Below are positions 22,366 through 26,510 of a stretch of DNA of 26,510 nucleotides, one piece after another (positions within the stretch are counted from its first letter, which is position 1; the number at the start of each line of letters is the position of its first letter). The notes beneath the pieces were generated by a model that searched no databases, had not been told where the DNA came from, and saw only the letters and a list, made by a program, of their open reading frames with translations. Origin of the DNA: Gammaproteobacteria bacterium UBA5338 (lineage in GTDB: Bacteria > Pseudomonadota > Gammaproteobacteria > Pseudomonadales > UBA5862); the NCBI GenBank assembly GCA_002408105.1, contig DHQM01000197.1:1-26510 (forward strand), in the 5' to 3' direction. The translations under genes were made by a program, and so were the position numbers.

Positions 22366-23643
22366 TCAGAGCCGTGCATCCACCGCCTCCTTGGGCAAGA
22401 GTGACTTGACGTCGAACACCACGTGGCTCGGTTTGCCGAGCGCGTGAATGCCGTTGGCGCCGAGGTCCACGAACTGGCGGTGCGCCACGGCGATGATGAT
22501 GGCGTCGTAGGTTTGCTCCGGACGCTCGGTGTGGACGCGGATCCCGTATTCATGTTCGGCCTGGTCGGGGTCGATCCATGGGTCGTACACATCGACCTGC
22601 ACGTTGTACCCCTGTAGAGCTTCAATGATGTCGATCACGCGTGTGTTGCGAATGTCAGGGCAATTCTCCTTAAAGGCCAAACCCAGCACCAGGACTTTGG
22701 AGTCGACCACCTGGATTCGCTTGCGGGTCATCAGCTTCACGACCCGCTCGGTCACATAGATGCCCATGTTGTCGTTGATGCGCCGACCCGCCAGGATGAC
22801 CTCGGGGTGGTAGCCGAGTTCTTGGGCCTTGTGGGTCAGGTAGTACGGGTCGACACTGATGCAATGACCGCCGACCAGGCCGGGCTTGAAGGGCAGAAAG
22901 TTCCATTTGGTGCCGGCCGCAGCCAGAACGTCCTCGGTGTCGATCTCCAACCGGGCAAAAATCGTAGCCAACTCGTTGATCAGGGCGATGTTCAGATCGC
23001 GCTGGGTGTTCTCGATCACCTTGGCGGCTTCGGCGACTTTGATGCTCGCAGCCCGGTGGGTCCCCGCAGTGATGATGCGTGCGTACAGCCGATCGACAAA
23101 GTCAGCGGCCTCCGGTGTGGACCCTGAGGTGACTTTCATGATTCCTGGAAGCCGGTGCTGCTTATCGCCGGGATTGATGCGTTCGGGGCTATAGCCGACG
23201 AAAAAGTCCCGGTTGAAGGTGAGCCCGGAGCCTTGCTCCAGGAGAGGGACGCAGACCTCTTCGGTGGCTCCCGGGTACACAGTGGACTCGAACACCACCA
23301 CATTGCCGGGTTTGAGTACCTGCGCGATGGTGGAGGCCGCAGCACGCAACGGTCCCAGGTCGGGCTGGCGGTGCCGGTCGATGGGCGTTGGGACTGTGAC
23401 GACATACACTGAGCACAGTGACAAGTCTTGCTGGTCGGCTGAGAACCGCAGTCCGGAGTTCAACTGCAGTTCACTGCTGTCGACTTCCAGCGTTCGGTCT
23501 TCGCCGCGCCTCAGCTCCTCAACCCGCGAGCGGTCGATGTCGAAACCGAGGGTCGGGAACTGCTTGCCGAATTCAACAGCGAGTGGCAGGCCAACGTACC
23601 CGAGGCCGATCACGCCGATCGAACAGCCGTCCAGGTCGAGCAT
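22366..23643 (-). CDS. tviB: Nucleotide-sugar 6-dehydrogenase (TviB/WbpA-type UDP-N-acetylglucosamine dehydrogenase)
   Basis: A 425-residue UDP-sugar dehydrogenase. NAD is bound by [17 protein letters not shown] (residues 9-25), followed by VVTVPTPID (81-89) and [12 protein letters not shown] (119-130). The active site has [17 protein letters not shown] with Lys208 and Asn212, and the catalytic Cys261 in [13 protein letters not shown]. The C-terminal domain shows [35 protein letters not shown] and the absence of an FLNAGPGFGGSC motif favour the TviB/WbpA/VipA branch (UDP-GlcNAc to UDP-GlcNAcA) over classical UDP-glucose dehydrogenases. The frame is open to 23958 inside the divergent gene, but the ATG at 23643 is preceded by AAGGA at a good distance and starts right at the fold. 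Product feeds the epimerase gene downstream. Confidence 0.92.
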   Translation of the reverse strand: MLDLDGCSIGVIGLGYVGLPLAVEFGKQFPTLGFDIDRSRVEELRRGEDRTLEVDSSELQLNSGLRFSADQQDLSLCSVYVVTVPTPIDRHRQPDLGPLRAAASTIAQVLKPGNVVVFESTVYPGATEEVCVPLLEQGSGLTFNRDFFVGYSPERINPGDKQHRLPGIMKVTSGSTPEAADFVDRLYARIITAGTHRAASIKVAEAAKVIENTQRDLNIALINELATIFARLEIDTEDVLAAAGTKWNFLPFKPGLVGGHCISVDPYYLTHKAQELGYHPEVILAGRRINDNMGIYVTERVVKLMTRKRIQVVDSKVLVLGLAFKENCPDIRNTRVIDIIEALQGYNVQVDVYDPWIDPDQAEHEYGIRVHTERPEQTYDAIIIAVAHRQFVDLGANGIHALGKPSHVVFDVKSLLPKEAVDARL

Positions 23644-23733
23644 GGGGGAGGTTCCTTGTAACTGTTGCGTCAATGATGCGGAGGCAGACTGGGTCTGTCT
23701 CGGGTGTCCACGCCGAATTGATGGACTCACCAC

Positions 23734-23739
23734 TATAAT
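23734..23739 (+). promoter_or_regulatory. Candidate -10 element for the glycosylphosphotransferase gene
   Basis: A perfect TATAAT on the plus strand ends 53 bases before the GTG start. The only -35-like sequence, TTGATG at 23718-23723, is 10 bases away, too close for a standard sigma-70 promoter, and the 17-base position (CGCCGA) does not match. It may be activator-dependent. Confidence 0.35.
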
Positions 23740-23763
23740 AGAAGGCATTCCTTGCCCTGACCA
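23735..23763 (-). promoter_or_regulatory. Candidate sigma-70 promoter for the dehydrogenase-epimerase operon
   Basis: On the minus strand TGGTCA (23763 to 23758, four of six matches to -35) and TATTAT (23740 to 23735, five of six to -10) are separated by exactly 17 bases, about 90 bases before the ATG at 23643. It lies in the short 149-base divergent gap and overlaps the plus-strand -10 candidate. Confidence 0.4.
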
Positions 23764-23792
23764 TTCTGAGCCCTGCAGGAGAGACCGGTTCC

Positions 23793-25193
23793 GTGAGCAG
23801 CATTCGCATCGCCAAACACTACATTCATGCGCCCTACCTGTTGCTCGGCGTTGTTGAGGCATTGGTGTTCGTTGGCGCGGTGTTCGTGGGGTCTTTCCTG
23901 CGCTTTGGGGAACCGGTTGTGGTCGACGAAGACCTTGCCCCACTGCCATTGCGTGCACTCTTCTTTTCGTTTGTGCTCCTGGTGTCGATGCTTGCGATGG
24001 GGGTCTACCAGGTCCGGTATCGGGAAGGGTACGCAGGCATGCTGCTGCGCACGGCCACCAGCTTCATGCTCAGTGGCGTGGCGCTGTCTTTGCTGTTTTA
24101 TGTGGTGCCGCCGTTGTTTCTGGGGCGCGGGATTCTTGCATTTTCGATCCTGATCGCGCTGGCGGCCATTGCGCTGATCCGCCTGGTCTTCTTCCGCAAC
24201 CTTTCTGACGACCTGCTCAAGACCCGGGTGCTGGTGCTGGGTGCGGGGCAGCGTGCGGTGAACATTCTGGAGCGCTTACGCCGTCGCGCGGATCGCAAGG
24301 GCTTTTCTCTGCAAGGTTTCGTCCCGGTCGAACGGGAGGCCGTTCGGGTGCCGGAAAAGACCTTGCTTCAACCCGAGGGCAGCCTGCTGGATTATGCGCT
24401 CTCCGAAGAGGTGGACGAAATCGTATGGGCCGTTGACGACCGGCGCAGCTCCGGCGAAATGGACGACCTGTTTGAATGCAAGATGGCCGGCATCGCGGTG
24501 ATCGATGTGGCCACGTTTTTCGAGCGCGAAGTCGGGCGTATGGAGCTGGACCTGATCCATCCAAGTGCGCTGATTTTCTCCGATGGGTTCAATCGAAGTC
24601 CGCTGCGTTCGTTTTCAAAGCGTGCGTTCGACCTCTGCGCCGCCTCCATGCTGTTGCTGCTGAGTCTGCCCGTGCTGGTGCTTACTCGGATTTGCATTGG
24701 CCTTGAGGAAGGCTTCCGCGCCCCGGTGATATATCGGCAAACCCGTGTGGGGTTGGATGACAAGCCGTTCACCGTGTCCAAGTTTCGCAGCATGCGCGTC
24801 GATGCCGAGCGTGAGGGCGCGCAGTTTGCCCAGCAGGGAGACAGCCGGGTGACCCGCGTCGGTCAGGTGATTCGCAAGTACCGCATTGATGAGTTGCCCC
24901 AGTTGTTGAATATTTTGAAGGGTGATATGAGTTTCGTCGGGCCCCGTCCCGAGCGACCCGAATTTGTCCAGGGATTCGAAGCGCGCATCCCCTTCTACAA
25001 TGCCCGCCACCGCGTCAAGCCGGGCCTGACCGGCTGGGCCCAGATCAACTACCCCTACGGTGATTCTGAAGAGGACGCACGCCTCAAGCTGCAGTACGAC
25101 CTGTACTACGTGAAGAACCACAGCTTGATGCTCGACCTTTTGATCCTCATTCGGACGGTCGAAACGATCCTCTTTCAGCAAGGCTCGCGCTGA
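23793..25193 (+). CDS. Polyprenyl glycosylphosphotransferase, XrtA/PEP-CTERM-associated type (TIGR03013-like)
   Basis: A 466-residue initiating transferase. Residues 1-135 contain four hydrophobic segments (for example [40 protein letters not shown]). A Rossmann-like domain follows ([19 protein letters not shown] from about 144). The bacterial sugar transferase domain starts at [20 protein letters not shown] near 270 and has [40 protein letters not shown] and [15 protein letters not shown]. It moves a sugar-1-phosphate from a UDP-sugar to undecaprenyl phosphate at the inner membrane. The short DSEEDA-containing loop and overall length are those of the TIGR03013 group found in exosortase A clusters. 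Start is GTG at 23793 with AGGAGA ten bases upstream. It is divergent from the dehydrogenase and convergent with the nucleotidyltransferase gene, with 13 bases between stops. Confidence 0.93.
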   Translation: MSSIRIAKHYIHAPYLLLGVVEALVFVGAVFVGSFLRFGEPVVVDEDLAPLPLRALFFSFVLLVSMLAMGVYQVRYREGYAGMLLRTATSFMLSGVALSLLFYVVPPLFLGRGILAFSILIALAAIALIRLVFFRNLSDDLLKTRVLVLGAGQRAVNILERLRRRADRKGFSLQGFVPVEREAVRVPEKTLLQPEGSLLDYALSEEVDEIVWAVDDRRSSGEMDDLFECKMAGIAVIDVATFFEREVGRMELDLIHPSALIFSDGFNRSPLRSFSKRAFDLCAASMLLLLSLPVLVLTRICIGLEEGFRAPVIYRQTRVGLDDKPFTVSKFRSMRVDAEREGAQFAQQGDSRVTRVGQVIRKYRIDELPQLLNILKGDMSFVGPRPERPEFVQGFEARIPFYNARHRVKPGLTGWAQINYPYGDSEEDARLKLQYDLYYVKNHSLMLDLLILIRTVETILFQQGSR

Positions 25194-25206
25194 CCGGTCT
25201 TGGCTT

Positions 25207-26283
25207 TCAGTCTGGCCGCAGGGCTTTGTACATCAGGTGGGGCGCGAGCAGGTGGAGCGGCATCCGCAGCCAGTGTCCACGCACATAGAGAAACCGTCGC
25301 GCCGAGCGGGTGCCGGATCGGTCCGCAAGCGGATGAACAGGAGCGAGTGCGCGGGTGTAGCAAAACTCCATCCAGGCATCGGCGACTGAATGTGGCGCAA
25401 ACTGCCGCACAGCGGCGAGTGCGCTGTCGGGCATGGCGGTATCAAAGACCCGTCTGACGTTGGCCACTGCATAGTAGAGGGCGCGGCCGACCCCCCAGTC
25501 CTCAGCTCGATCCAGAAGCGCCTGCCACAACTGCTCGTCTTTCGCCTTGTCCAACAGCAGGCGGTGCAGGTCGTACAGATCCCGCAATCCATTGTGCAGC
25601 TCACCTTCGTAGAACAGGTGGATGATGCTGTGCAGTATGAGGTCGGACCGGCAGGGGATCCACAATTCGGGCAGTTCCGCTGCACGCTCGGCGCGTTGCC
25701 ACAGCCCTTCGGCATCGGGGCTGGCCTTGCAGGTGCGCGGCAGCAGCCGGTGGTGTACATCCAGTTGGCTGTGGCGCTTCACATGGGTCAGTGGTGGCAG
25801 TTCATGCATCCAGCGGCGGTAGTATCGCTGGTCGTAGGCGTTCACCTGAGTGGACATCCAGCCGGCAATCGCCAGGCGCTTCTCTGTGGTATCCAGGTGT
25901 TGTTCCGGCACCAGAATGTCGATGTCGCTCAGCAGCCGGCCGGCGGCGACAGGGTGCCCCTGCGCCGCGTAGGCTGCGCCCTTGAGGGCCATCACCGGAA
26001 CGCCCATCGGCTCCAAGGCCCCGAGCACCTGCTCCAGCTCCCATCGGATCGAGCGTGCCTGGCGCTCGAGCAGCGCACTCGCGCCGGTGAGGTGGCGCTG
26101 GACCCTGGGCGGCGCCGCAATGCCATGTTGCTGCACCAACAACGCCAGCACGCATTGCAGGTTGGCGGCAATGGCCTGGCGCAAGACCGTTTCCCACGCC
26201 GGCTCAGACAGGTCCCCTAGGGAAGTGGGGTTGCGCAGGATGTTGGCGAGGTCCTGAGCCTTTGGCGTGGCGCGGCGCATCAT
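25207..26283 (-). CDS. Uncharacterised nucleotidyltransferase family protein (PF14907-like)
   Basis: A 358-residue protein of the nucleotidyltransferase-fold family often annotated only as 'nucleotidyltransferase family protein'. The key segment is PVMALKGAAYAAQGH (about 96-110) followed by RLLSDIDILVPEQHL (116-130), in which the two aspartates of SDIDILV are the expected metal ligands; KRHSQLDVHHRLL later may supply the third acid. Members occur in exosortase A clusters and in some lasso-peptide clusters, beside HprK-like kinases; substrates are unknown for the EPS-linked form. The start ATGATG overlaps the stop of the upstream HprK-like gene by four bases (26280-26283), so they are coupled. 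The C-terminus is basic (HLLAPHLMYKALRPD). Either of the two adjacent ATGs may be used. Confidence 0.85.
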   Translation of the reverse strand: MMRRATPKAQDLANILRNPTSLGDLSEPAWETVLRQAIAANLQCVLALLVQQHGIAAPPRVQRHLTGASALLERQARSIRWELEQVLGALEPMGVPVMALKGAAYAAQGHPVAAGRLLSDIDILVPEQHLDTTEKRLAIAGWMSTQVNAYDQRYYRRWMHELPPLTHVKRHSQLDVHHRLLPRTCKASPDAEGLWQRAERAAELPELWIPCRSDLILHSIIHLFYEGELHNGLRDLYDLHRLLLDKAKDEQLWQALLDRAEDWGVGRALYYAVANVRRVFDTAMPDSALAAVRQFAPHSVADAWMEFCYTRALAPVHPLADRSGTRSARRFLYVRGHWLRMPLHLLAPHLMYKALRPD

Positions 26284-26510
26284 TGGTCCAGCAGCTGCTC
26301 CAGGCGGGGCAGTGCATCATCGAGCTCGGAGTATTCGAGGCTGTAGTGTGCGCTGGTCTCCACCAGTCCTGAAAGTGCAGTGAACCCGAGACTGCCGAGG
26401 AGGTGGTAGTTGAACGCCTGTCCGGCCAGGCCCATCAGTGACTCACCCTTGGCCATTGGAGCAATCTGCGTAGGCGCCCCGCGGCGGTACTGTCGGACTC
26501 CACAATGACC
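26280..26510 (-). CDS. C-terminal fragment, probable HprK-related kinase A (cut by window edge)
   Basis: The minus strand is open from the right edge for 76 codons to a TGA at 26282-26280. Visible parts are YRRGAPTQIAPMAKGESLM, GLAGQAFNYHLLGSLGF and a C-terminal HYSLEYSELDDALPRLEQL. The 'FNYHLLG-GF-AL-LV' and 'Y-DLD-AL' pattern is what I recall from the C-termini of HprK-related kinase A proteins (TIGR04352), which regularly precede this nucleotidyltransferase in exosortase A clusters. The P-loop that would prove a kinase is outside the window, so the call rests on the tail and on the neighbour. The stop overlaps the next start in an ATGA-like arrangement. Confidence 0.6.
   Translation of the reverse strand, partial: GHCGVRQYRRGAPTQIAPMAKGESLMGLAGQAFNYHLLGSLGFTALSGLVETSAHYSLEYSELDDALPRLEQLLDQ

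Overview
This window is a GC-rich (by eye well over 60%), densely packed proteobacterial surface-polysaccharide locus. I see no tRNA, rRNA, CRISPR array, insertion sequence or phage gene. Proteins and codon usage suit a high-GC beta- or gammaproteobacterium; I cannot choose between these without a search. Two markers place it in or next to an exopolysaccharide cluster of the XrtA (exosortase A/PEP-CTERM) type: a TIGR03013-like polyprenyl glycosylphosphotransferase at 23793-25193, and the pair of a PF14907-type nucleotidyltransferase with what looks like the C-terminus of an HprK-related kinase (25207-26510). No exosortase or PEP-CTERM protein is inside the window.

Layout. From 18324 down to base 1 every gene is on the minus strand and almost all overlap or lie within 50 bases of each other, so this looks like one very long operon of 17 genes. 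In transcription order: a CapK/PaaK-like AMP-forming ligase, a cytoplasmic alpha/alpha-toroid protein of unknown function, a sugar N-formyltransferase, a GT2, the ABC exporter Wzm/Wzt with the long carbohydrate-binding form of Wzt, a GT4, an FkbM methyltransferase, a WbsX-family protein, a GT2, a second and larger toroid-like unknown protein, a GT4, a GT2, a NodB-type deacetylase, a GT2, a sulfotransferase, and the start of a further gene cut by the window edge. Divergently at 18570-21210 lies a two-gene plus-strand unit: an asparagine-synthetase-like ligase that lacks the N-terminal glutaminase cysteine, then an exported trypsin-like serine protease. At 21306-23643 (minus) are a uronate 4-epimerase and a UDP-sugar 6-dehydrogenase, which together supply activated uronic acids. 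The initiating sugar-phosphate transferase is divergent from these on the plus strand, and the nucleotidyltransferase/HprK-like pair faces it.

How the genes fit together (inference). The glycosylphosphotransferase loads the first sugar on undecaprenyl phosphate. Six or more glycosyltransferases extend the chain in the cytoplasm, using among others uronic acids made by the dehydrogenase and epimerase. The formyltransferase, FkbM methyltransferase, deacetylase, sulfotransferase and possibly the AMP-ligase and the amide-ligase-like protein decorate it, and Wzm/Wzt exports it. The least explained parts, and the best candidates for undescribed biology, are the two toroid proteins, the Cys-less AsnB-like/exported-protease pair, and the HprK-like/nucleotidyltransferase pair.
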